Part shown: positions 10,665 through 19,200 of the stretch, piece after piece
Layout: the number at the start of each line of letters is the position of its first letter
How positions within the stretch are numbered: the first letter of the stretch is position 1
Assembly (NCBI GenBank): GCA_022487055.1
Contig: JAKVJJ010000003.1
Span: forward strand, 1 to 64,000
DNA length: 64,000 nucleotides
Reading direction: 5' to 3'
Source: Oscillospiraceae bacterium
GTDB taxonomy: Bacteria; Bacillota; Clostridia; Oscillospirales; Acutalibacteraceae
Notes under the pieces: generated by a model
Seen by the model: only the letters and a program-made list of their open reading frames with translations
What the model was told of the DNA's origin: nothing
Database searches by the model: none
Made by a program: the position numbers and the translations under genes

Positions 10665-11357
10665 TTATATGCTCCCATTATCCGGCAGAAAGTCTGTCAA
10701 GCCACCGCGGTCTAAAATTTGGATGCTGTGTCCGTGCTTTTCAAGGACTTTCTCCTGTTGCAGCCTGTCCAGCACCCGATAAAGCGACGCCCGGCTGATT
10801 CCCAACAGCCCGGAAAGATTGGCCACACTGCACGGCAGCAGAATTTCATTCTGTGCAGTTTCCTCCCGTGACAGCAGCCACATTGCCAAACGCTGCTCGG
10901 CTGTGCCGCCGGAAATAACGCCGATGCGCCCCGCCAGAAAAGCAACCCGTCCGGAAAGATAAGCAATATAATTTTCCGCTGTCTGTGCATTTGTGCGGAA
11001 AAGTTTCTGCAGCAGCGGCAACTCTAAAAACAAAATGTCTGTCTGCCGCCGGGTGCGGAGCAAAGAAAGCGTGCTTTCCGGCAAAAAAGCCCCTGCCAGA
11101 CCAAACACGCCGCCTTTGCGAAAGATATTCAGCAAGATTTCGTCACCGCCGGACGATTGACGAAATGCCTGCAGTTCACCTTTGCAAACCACGCCAACGC
11201 TTCTGCTCTGCGGCAGCGTTTCTCCTGCCAGAAAGCGGCAGCATCGGCATCCTTCATCGGCAAAAGCTGCCTGCTGTATGGAGAGAGATACCTTCTGGAA
11301 CAATGGAATCTGCTGCATCTGGTCAAAAAAGCTCGGTTCCTTTTTCAGCACCTGCAT
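10665..11357 (-). CDS. Crp/Fnr family transcriptional regulator
   Basis: cNMP-binding-like N-terminus; [40 protein letters not shown]; divergent/adjacent to the ABC operon. Confidence 0.85.
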   Translation of the reverse strand: MQVLKKEPSFFDQMQQIPLFQKVSLSIQQAAFADEGCRCCRFLAGETLPQSRSVGVVCKGELQAFRQSSGGDEILLNIFRKGGVFGLAGAFLPESTLSLLRTRRQTDILFLELPLLQKLFRTNAQTAENYIAYLSGRVAFLAGRIGVISGGTAEQRLAMWLLSREETAQNEILLPCSVANLSGLLGISRASLYRVLDRLQQEKVLEKHGHSIQILDRGGLTDFLPDNGSI

Positions 11358-11458
11358 TTCTTTTCCCCCATAATTGTATCATATGAGACACATTACTTGT
11401 TAAAAATTATACAGCTATTTCCCACATCTGTCAAGCAGGGATTCAACGGCATTAAAAA

Positions 11459-11488
11459 AACTGCCGCAGAAAATTCTGCAGCAGTTCT
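11459..11488 (-). terminator. Rho-independent terminator
   Basis: AACTGCCGCAGAAaatTCTGCAGCAGTT hairpin 3' of the 11513-11971 ORF. Confidence 0.55.
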
Positions 11489-11512
11489 TCAAATAGTTGT
11501 ATTTGCTCAATT

Positions 11513-11971
11513 TTACTCTTTGTCTTCTGTATTGTCAGCGCAGTCACAGCCACAGCTGCATGCATCGTCGTCGTCATCAACGACGTCAAACTCCAGCATT
11601 TCGCCGCAGTTTGGACATTCCATCTGGCCATCCTCAATAAGATCCTGAGAAAGGCAGATAGTTTCATGACAGTTTGGGCAAACGACTTCATAGTACTCGT
11701 CGTCATCATCGTCATCGCCGTCGCAGCAACCATCGTCCTCTTTGTCATCCACTCCATAGAAAGCACGCTCAAGGGAACCGAGATCCTCATCGACCTCATC
11801 GAGCTGTCCCTCTACATCCGAAACGGTATCTTCTGTTTCGGAAACAGATTCCGCAAGGTCATCCAACAGGTCAATAATTGCATTGAGCACCTTGACCTCT
11901 TTCTTATCTCCATCCAGTTCAAGCCCTTCAGCCAAGCCACGGATATAAGAAACTTTTTCTGTTACTGTCAT
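11513..11971 (-). CDS. CD1247 N-terminal domain-like, highly acidic zinc-ribbon protein
   Basis: MTVTEKVSYIRGLAEGLELDGDKKEVKVLNAIIDLLDDLAESV..., poly-Asp stretches, CPNCHETICL...CPNCGEMLEF and a CSCGCDC tail. Confidence 0.75.
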   Translation of the reverse strand: MTVTEKVSYIRGLAEGLELDGDKKEVKVLNAIIDLLDDLAESVSETEDTVSDVEGQLDEVDEDLGSLERAFYGVDDKEDDGCCDGDDDDDDEYYEVVCPNCHETICLSQDLIEDGQMECPNCGEMLEFDVVDDDDDACSCGCDCADNTEDKE

Positions 11972-12049
11972 ATCGGACCTCCTTTTTCAGCTAACCTTCC
12001 TATGCAAAGCAACGCCAGAAAAACCGGCATCGCACTCTACCAGTATTGG

Positions 12050-12607
12050 TCAGGCGCGTTCCATATATTCGCCAGTACGTGTATCAATGCGAATCATTTC
12101 GCCCTCATTGATGAACAGCGGGACCTTAATCTCCGCACCGGTTTCCAGTGTGGCAGGCTTTGTCGCATTGGTTGCGGTGTCACCCTTAAAACCAGGCTCA
12201 GTCGTTGTAACCTGCAGTTCAACAAAGTTCGGCGGCTCAATGCCGAAAACATTGCCTTTATAGGAAAGAATACGGCATTCCATATTTTCCTTCACAAATT
12301 TGAAGCTGTCACCCAGCACCCCACGGTTAATGGGAATCTGTTCAAAAGACTCCGGGTCCATGAAGTAATAAAGGTCACCGTCATTGTAAAGGTACTGCAT
12401 ATCCTTGCGCTCAATGTAAGCAACCGGGTACTTATCATTCGGGTTAAAGGTGCGCTCTGTCACAGCACCAGTAATCACATTACGGATTTTTGTGCGGACA
12501 AAAGCGGCACCCTTGCCCGGCTTCACATGCTGAAATTCAATAATGGAAACGACCTGACCATCCATATCAAAGGTCACACCATTGCGGAAATCACCTGCAG
12601 AGATCAT
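12050..12607 (-). CDS. efp: translation elongation factor P
   Basis: [49 protein letters not shown]...: canonical EF-P. Confidence 0.97.
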   Translation of the reverse strand: MISAGDFRNGVTFDMDGQVVSIIEFQHVKPGKGAAFVRTKIRNVITGAVTERTFNPNDKYPVAYIERKDMQYLYNDGDLYYFMDPESFEQIPINRGVLGDSFKFVKENMECRILSYKGNVFGIEPPNFVELQVTTTEPGFKGDTATNATKPATLETGAEIKVPLFINEGEMIRIDTRTGEYMERA

Positions 12608-12704
12608 TCGTATATCCTCCAATTCAATAAATGACAAAATCAAGTATAAACATAGTGTATCGTATTTTCGGCAAAATTTCAAGTAAATTCATAAAAAAGC
12701 GGCA

Positions 12705-13154
12705 TTAGACAAGGCTTTGCAGCGCATATAAAGCCAAAAAGTAGCTAGTTTTGCCGAAACCGCAGATTTGGCCGGCACACACAGGCGCAATCACACTCTT
12801 TCCGCGAAATTCCTCTCGGGCATGGATATTGCTCATATGGGTTTCTATGAACGGGATGCCATGCACGCAGGTAATGGCGTCACGCAAGGCATAACTGTAA
12901 TGTGTCAGCGCTCCGGCATTCAGGATGCAGCCCACATACACACCGCGCACCGCATGAATTTTATCAATCAGGTCGCCCTCATGGTTCGACTGATAAATAT
13001 CGAGGTCAAACCCCAGCTTGTCCGCAAACTGTTTTGTTTCGTAGTTAATACTCTCAGCAGTTTCCGTGCCATAGACGTTCTGCTCCCGCACACCAACCAT
13101 GTCTAAATTCGGCCCTAACAGCAGCAAAATCTTTCTCCTTGCCATTTTTGTCAC
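12705..13154 (-). CDS. aroQ: type II 3-dehydroquinate dehydratase
   Basis: LLLLGPNLDMVGVREQNVYG, NAGALTHYSYALRDA, ETHMSNIHAREEFRGKSVIAPVCAGQICGFG. Confidence 0.95.
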   Translation of the reverse strand: MTKMARRKILLLLGPNLDMVGVREQNVYGTETAESINYETKQFADKLGFDLDIYQSNHEGDLIDKIHAVRGVYVGCILNAGALTHYSYALRDAITCVHGIPFIETHMSNIHAREEFRGKSVIAPVCAGQICGFGKTSYFLALYALQSLV

Positions 13155-13654
13155 TCCTTTGGCGAAATGTGACGGCCGGTTTTCTTCATTAAACGGCGGA
13201 CCGGTTCCTCATGGCGCCGTCTGCGCAGAAAAGACACAGACAGTTCCTCTGCGCGCGGCGTGACCAGAATCGACTGCATCCCAATAAAGTTTGCACCCAG
13301 AATATCGGTAAAGACCTGGTCGCCGACTACGACCGCCTCTGAGCGCTTCACACCCAGCTTTGTCAATGCACGCCGGTAACCCAGTGGCAGAGGCTTCAGA
13401 GCAAAACTCACATATGGCAGGTCGTACAGTGCAGCAAATGGAGCCACACGCTTTTTAAAATTATTGGAAAGGACAATTAGCTGAAAGCCACATCTCTGCA
13501 TCTTATGTGCCCACTCCACAGTGCCAGGAAAAGGGATCTGACTTTCCGGTAAAGACAGCGTGTTGTCCACATCCAGAAGCAGAGCCTTCGCATTCATGCG
13601 ATGCAAAAGCCCGGGCGTGATTTGCGTGACTTTGTCAATCGAATAAGTCGGCAT
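13151..13654 (-). CDS. YqeG family HAD IIIA-type phosphatase
   Basis: KALLLDVDNTL and VVVGDQVFTDILGAN motifs. Start set to MPTYSIDK because the upstream in-frame start overlaps the rpsU terminator. Confidence 0.9.
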   Translation of the reverse strand: MPTYSIDKVTQITPGLLHRMNAKALLLDVDNTLSLPESQIPFPGTVEWAHKMQRCGFQLIVLSNNFKKRVAPFAALYDLPYVSFALKPLPLGYRRALTKLGVKRSEAVVVGDQVFTDILGANFIGMQSILVTPRAEELSVSFLRRRRHEEPVRRLMKKTGRHISPKE

Positions 13655-13690
13655 CTCCAGTGCCAAGGCATTCGCACCTCCTTGCGATAA

Positions 13691-13713
13691 AAAAGCGGGC
13701 ATAAAGCCCGCTT
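13691..13713 (-). terminator. Rho-independent terminator of rpsU
   Basis: AAAGCGGGCataaaGCCCGCTTT followed by a T tract on the minus strand. Confidence 0.75.
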
Positions 13714-13747
13714 TCCATGTGCCTAAGAAACCGAAGCGAAAGTAAAA

Positions 13748-13924
13748 TTACTTAAACTTACGCTTGCGGGCTGCTTCGGATTTTTTCTTTCTCCGAACAG
13801 AGGGCTTTTCATAAGCCTCTCTCTTGCGGACCTCAGCAATGACGCCGGAGCGGGCACACTGCTTTTTAAAGCGGCGCAGAGCGCTATCCAGGGATTCATT
13901 GTCTTTTACGCGGACCTCAGCCAT
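13748..13924 (-). CDS. rpsU: 30S ribosomal protein S21
   Basis: Not in the ORF track (58 aa) but translates to [58 protein letters not shown]. Confidence 0.97.
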   Translation of the reverse strand: MAEVRVKDNESLDSALRRFKKQCARSGVIAEVRKREAYEKPSVRRKKKSEAARKRKFK

Positions 13925-14076
13925 GTATTTTCCCTCCCATCCGCCAAAAGGCAGGGGTTATCTGTAATCAATATCTATTACACAATAAATATTATACCGA
14001 TTCAGAAAAGTTCTGTCAAGTATTCTTTCCTGAAAACCTCTCTTTTTGGTAAGTTCCAAAAAAATCGAAAATAGTG

Positions 14077-14105
14077 TTGACATTTGTCCAATAAAATGAT
14101 ATCAT
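14077..14105 (+). promoter_or_regulatory. sigma70-type promoter of the tRNA array
   Basis: TTGACA - 17 bp - TATCAT located ~40 bp upstream of tRNA-Trp. Confidence 0.7.
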
Positions 14106-14146
14106 TATTCTCGCGCTTAAGGATGAGCACAACGCACATATTGTAT

Positions 14147-14222
14147 AGGGGCATAGCTCAGTTGGTAGAGCAGTGGTCTCCAAAACCACGTGCCGAGGGT
14201 TCAAGTCCTTCTGCCCCTGCCA
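14147..14222 (+). tRNA. tRNA-Trp (CCA)
   Basis: AGGGGCA...TGCCCCT acceptor stem, anticodon loop CTCCAAA, T loop GGTTCAAGTCC, encoded CCA. Confidence 0.97.
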
Positions 14223-14225
14223 TAC

Positions 14226-14302
14226 GGCTCGGTAGTTCAGCTGGTTAGAACGCTAGCCTGTCACGCTAGAGGTCGACGGTTCGATCCCGTTCCGAGTCGC
14301 CA
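14226..14302 (+). tRNA. tRNA-Asp (GTC)
   Basis: GGCTCGG/CCGAGTC acceptor, anticodon arm CTAGC-CTGTCAC-GCTAG, encoded CCA. Confidence 0.97.
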
Positions 14303-14305
14303 TTT

Positions 14306-14381
14306 GCTGCTATGGCTCAGTTGGCAGAGCACATCCTTGGTAAGGATGAGGTCATGCGTTCGAATCGCATTAGCAGCTCCA
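14306..14381 (+). tRNA. tRNA-Thr (GGT); integration target of the adjacent element
   Basis: GCTGCTA/TAGCAGC acceptor, anticodon arm CATCC-TTGGTAA-GGATG, encoded CCA; 3' half duplicated at 21214. Confidence 0.96.
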
Positions 14382-14428
14382 TCAAGTAAAGCTAGGAAAT
14401 CTGCGGATTTCCTAGCTTTTTTGTTTGT
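14334..14428 (+). repeat. 95-bp direct repeat copy 1 (attL-like: tRNA-Thr 3' half plus terminator)
   Basis: TCCTTGGTAAGGATGAGG...CTAGCTTTTTTGTTTGT, identical to 21214-21308. Confidence 0.97.
14388..14424 (+). terminator. tRNA array terminator
   Basis: AAAGCTAGGAAATctgcgGATTTCCTAGCTTTTTTG. Confidence 0.9.
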
Positions 14429-14464
14429 CCGAAAGCATTGATGATACGAGTCATTTGAAGTCTA

Positions 14465-14497
14465 TTGACAACAGTCTGGTAGTCAAAAAGTTGTCAA
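14465..14497. promoter_or_regulatory. inverted repeat TTGACAAC-17-GTTGTCAA near the element left end
   Basis: Perfect 8-bp arms directly inside the left repeat, upstream of the DUF2971 gene. Confidence 0.4.
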
Positions 14498-14639
14498 CAA
14501 AATAAAGGAACAAAGCTATTCACTATACATTTTCTCTTGTATTTATTCACTTAAATGTTTTATACTAAAGCTAAAGTTGACACCTCTGAATAGCATTTCA
14601 AAGTTTACAGTGCAAACACAACAAAGAAGGTGCTACAAA

Positions 14640-15284
14640 ATGGCAAATGATAATTATGTTAATTTGAAATTTTCACCAGATTCACGGCCAAGCAAATTAT
14701 ATAAATACTATGGAAATATAGAATATGCTATCACCGCATTGGAAAGTAAAAGTATTTATATGGATTTTCCTTCAAGCTTCAATGATCCTTTTGACGAGTT
14801 GTACTCACCATATCACATAGGCAGTACCATGTATTTGAGATTAGACACATATTTTGAAATAATCTGTTATTTCCTTTCTAATAAAGAATATATAGAAAAT
14901 TATTGGGGAGAAATTGATTTTGCTGAAATATGGCATGCATTAAAAACCGAAAATGAATGTAATTTTATAGAATTAAAAGATGCCATTGAACATTTCATTG
15001 ACATATCCAGATTTAATAAAATTCCTCAGGAAACAATTTTTACAGAAATAATGAAAACTCGTAAAAAATTATATAAAGGTATGAAAAATGATATTTTCGA
15101 AATTGGCTGCTTCTGTGAATCATATAAATCAATTCCAATGTGGTCATATTATGGTAAAAATTACACTGGCCTTTGTTTGGAATATGATTTAACGCTATTG
15201 TCTAACGATAATATTAAAAATCATATATACCCTGTCCTCTATTCAAGAAAAAGGCCTCGGGAGGATGCTGAGCTTGAGAAATAA
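14640..15284 (+). CDS. DUF2971 family protein, probably C-terminally truncated
   Basis: PSKLYKYYGNIEYAITALESKSIYMDFPSSFNDPFDELY and FCESYKSIPMWSYYGKNYTGLCLEYDL; stops shortly after HIYPVLYSRKR, overlapping the next ORF by 20 bp. Confidence 0.75.
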   Translation: MANDNYVNLKFSPDSRPSKLYKYYGNIEYAITALESKSIYMDFPSSFNDPFDELYSPYHIGSTMYLRLDTYFEIICYFLSNKEYIENYWGEIDFAEIWHALKTENECNFIELKDAIEHFIDISRFNKIPQETIFTEIMKTRKKLYKGMKNDIFEIGCFCESYKSIPMWSYYGKNYTGLCLEYDLTLLSNDNIKNHIYPVLYSRKRPREDAELEK

Positions 15285-16230
15285 AGCTTCAATAGATATT
15301 TCGGAAAATGAGATCTTAAAATACGGAGAATCATTGCTAAGCATCCTACTCTTTGATAGAACTACACGTCGCAACATAATCTGGGGAACTACAGATTATG
15401 AAAGCTTAGGTGAAGCATATAAGGCTCAATTCCCTATTACTGCAGACCTCATTACCGGAGAGAACCAAGATATTATTCAACCTCGAATATATAAAGGAAA
15501 GACAAACCAGACCAGTAGAACCAAGGATAAGGCTGAAGTTTTTACACCTTCATGGATGTGCAATGAGCAGAATAATCTGATTGATAAATCATGGTTTGGC
15601 CGGGAAGGCGTGTTCAACATACAAAAGAACAAAAAATGGGCTTCGACGCATGAACATATCGAATTTGAAGATAAGCCGAGAAAACGATGGAAGGATTACG
15701 TGGATGCAAAGCGGCTTGAAATCACATGTGGTGAAGCACCATATCTTGCCAGCCGCTATGATACTGTTACAGGCACGCAAATAAAAATCGAAGAACGAAT
15801 AGGACTACTTGATCGTAAACTGCGTGTTGTTTGCGAAAACACTACAGATGAAGAAGAATGGATGAAATGGACAATTCGTGCGTTTCAAAGCATCTATGGA
15901 TTTGAATTCCAGGGGGATAATCTTCTTTTGGCTCGTGAAAACCTGCTATACACATTTATAGATTACCTAAAATTCAAATTTAACAGGGAGCCATCATTTC
16001 AGGAACTAAAAAATATTGCTGACATAATTTCATGGAATATCTGGCAGATGGATGGGATACAGCTTATCGTCCCCTTCCGGGCAATGTCAGAACAGTATTA
16101 CCAGACGACTATGGATGAAATCAATTTAGACAATCAACCGGAGCCATGTTTCTGTAAAATCAGAGATTGGCGGTCAAAAGAAACCATGACATATGCTTCA
16201 TTGGTACATAACAAAGGAGGAGCGCATTAA
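15265..16230 (+). CDS. restriction-modification methylase-like subunit (FTP-motif protein)
   Basis: KDKAEVFTPSWMCNEQNNLID (FTP motif of gamma-type N6 MTases), LEITCGEAPYLASRYD (motif I-like), IYGFEFQGDNLLLARENLL; no NPPY/DPPY seen; start 1 nt before 16231 ORF. Confidence 0.65.
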   Translation: MLSLRNKASIDISENEILKYGESLLSILLFDRTTRRNIIWGTTDYESLGEAYKAQFPITADLITGENQDIIQPRIYKGKTNQTSRTKDKAEVFTPSWMCNEQNNLIDKSWFGREGVFNIQKNKKWASTHEHIEFEDKPRKRWKDYVDAKRLEITCGEAPYLASRYDTVTGTQIKIEERIGLLDRKLRVVCENTTDEEEWMKWTIRAFQSIYGFEFQGDNLLLARENLLYTFIDYLKFKFNREPSFQELKNIADIISWNIWQMDGIQLIVPFRAMSEQYYQTTMDEINLDNQPEPCFCKIRDWRSKETMTYASLVHNKGGAH

Positions 16231-19200
16231 ATGATAAATCCTGATAACAAAGAGTTGCTTGATGCGCTCATAATAGGCAGAGTAAAACCTCATATTTACG
16301 CTTTTACGACAAATACCATTCCGAATTACTTGAAGGTCGGTGATACATATCGACCAGTTGTAGTTCGTCTTCGCGAGTGGATGCAGCACTTCCCGAATCT
16401 TCACAAGGAATATGAAAATACTGCAACGATAAACGATGATATATTTTTCCGGGATTACTCGGTTCATCAGTATCTTGAAGGCGACCTTCACAAGCATCGT
16501 CTCACACCCACGGAATATCCTGACGTCTATTATTCTAATGAGTTTTTTAAGGATGTCCTTGTCGAACATGTCGATGCGGCCATAACTGATATTCAGGATA
16601 ACTATGCCCATAACACAGGCAAATATAAATATTACGACGCAAATAGCCAGCTTCCGGAAACATTTACATACGCATCAACCGGTGAATGGAAAATGCGTCC
16701 AAATCAAGAGGAAACTGTAAAACACTTTGTAACTGCAGTAGATTCGGGACACACAAATCTACTTATGTATGCTGTCATGCGTTTCGGCAAATCCTTCACA
16801 TCACTTTGTTGCGCTAAGGCTAAAGAATATAAGGTAATTCTTGTTGTATCCGCAAAAGCAGATGTCAGGGAAGAATGGAAAAAGACCGTTCAAAGCGCCG
16901 ATAATTTCAATAAAGATTATGTTTTTGTCTCCTCAGAAGAGCTGCTGCTTGATAAAAATGTCATAACTGATACATTAGCCGCTGGTAAAGGTGCTGTAAT
17001 ATTCCTGACACTGCAGGATTTACAAGGAGATAAAATAAAAGAAAAGCATAAGGCTGTATTTGATAATAAGATTGATCTTCTAATTGTTGACGAGACGCAT
17101 TACGGCGCTCGTGCAGAAAGTTATGGGAAAATACTTCGTTCTGCTTCTTACGAAAAAGACGTTAAGGATAAACATGCCAACGATGATTTCGTAGAAATTG
17201 AGGACGCTGAAGAACAACTGAAATCTTTATCCGTTAAGGTTACGCTTCACTTATCCGGCACACCCTACCGTATACTGATGGGCAGTGAATTCTCGAAAGA
17301 GGATATAATTGCCTTCTATCAGTTTTCCGATATCGTCAAAGATCAGGAAAAATGGGACAGCGATTATTTTCATTGCATAGAAAACGAAGAAGTCAATCCG
17401 GATACTAAGCGTCCATATAAAGAGTGGGACAATCCTTATTATGGATTTCCTCAGATGGTTCGTTTTGCGTTTATACCGAGTAAATCAGCACTGGCTCTCC
17501 TTGAAAGTCTTAAAAGTGGCGGTATTACTTATGCTTTTTCAGCACTGCTGAAGCCTCAATCGCTGAAGAAAGATACTGAGCATTCGTTGCACAAGAAATT
17601 TGTTTATGAGAATGAAGTTCTTGAATTATTTGAGGCAATAGATGGCAGTAAAGACGATGATGGGCTTCTTTCTTTTCTTGACTATGACAAAATCAAGGAG
17701 GGCAAGATGTGCCAGCATATTGTTTGCGTGCTCCCGTACTGTGCTTCCTGCGACGCATTAGAAACACTGATACACGACAATAGCGATAAGTTCAAAAACT
17801 TACAGAACTATACAATAATAAACATCTCCGGTGTTGATTCTCCGAATGAATATCGTAATATTCAGGCTGTCAAATCAAAAATCAAACAGTGCGCAGCTGA
17901 AGAAAAAAAGACTCTTACGCTCACAGTTAACAGAATGCTGACCGGAAGTACCGTTGAAGAATGGGATACCATGATATTCCTTAAAGACACCGCTTCTCCG
18001 CAGGAATATGATCAGGCAATCTTCCGTTTACAGAATCAGTACGTACGGGAATATAGAGAGCCTGACGGTGATGTTATTAAATTCAACATGAAGCCTCAAA
18101 CACTCCTTGTGGACTTTGATCCGCATAGAATGTTTGTTATGCAGGAACAAAAGTCTCAGATTTATAACGCGAATACAGATGCGTCCGGGAATGAACACCT
18201 ACGCGATAGACTTGAAGATGAGCTTCGTATTTCACCTATCATTACGCTTAATAAAAACAGAATTGAACAGGTTGAGGCTACAGATATTCTTGCCGAAATC
18301 AGCGAGTATTCCAGTACCCGTGGCGTTTTCGACGAAACAAAAGATATTCCTGTAGATATGTCGCTCTTAGATTTAGATGCCGTTAAAGCTGCTATCGAAA
18401 GTCAGGCTGAATTAGGTTCGCGTCAAGGACTCTCAGTGGATGCACACAAGGGAACCGAAGGCGATCTTGATAATCCGGATGATGATGATTCTTCACATGG
18501 TGGTAACGATAACGGTTCTGATACTTCGGGTGAGTGTGACGGTTCTATTGGAGATTCCGATGAAAAAGAAGATGATATTAAGAGTCTTGAAAATAAATTC
18601 AGGACTTACTACTCAAGGATACTTTTCTTTGCATTCCTTACAAAGTCTTCTGTTGCCTCGCTTGAGGATATCTTGAATTGTATTGATAAAGACGAAAATC
18701 CGAGAGTGGCCACCAACCTGAAGCTTGATGAAAATGTGCTGACTCTTATTAAGAATCATATGAATATCTTCATCCTTCGCCAGCTTGACTATAAGATTCA
18801 AAATATAAACAAACTGGCACACGATGAGACGGTCGAGCCAATGCAACGTGCCTCAGTAGCCAAAGATATAATAGATCTGATTCCAGACGAATGTTTTAAT
18901 GGTTTAAGTAACACAGACACTCGCATTCTTGATATTGCAAGCAAAATGGGCGAATTCGCAGTGGCTGTTGTCAAACGTTGTAAAAGCTTGGGAATTCCTG
19001 TATCTGACATCAAAGACAGAGTTTTATCAATAGCTACATCTTCTGTAGCATATGAATTTACTCGGAAGGTATATGAAGTCCTTGGACTCGACATAGAGGG
19101 TATCGCAGAGCAATTTAATAGCTATGATCTTTTGAACATGAAAGAAATCAAGGAAGATGGTTCTAAAAGCGATTCTCTCGATTATAAGAAAATATGCAAC

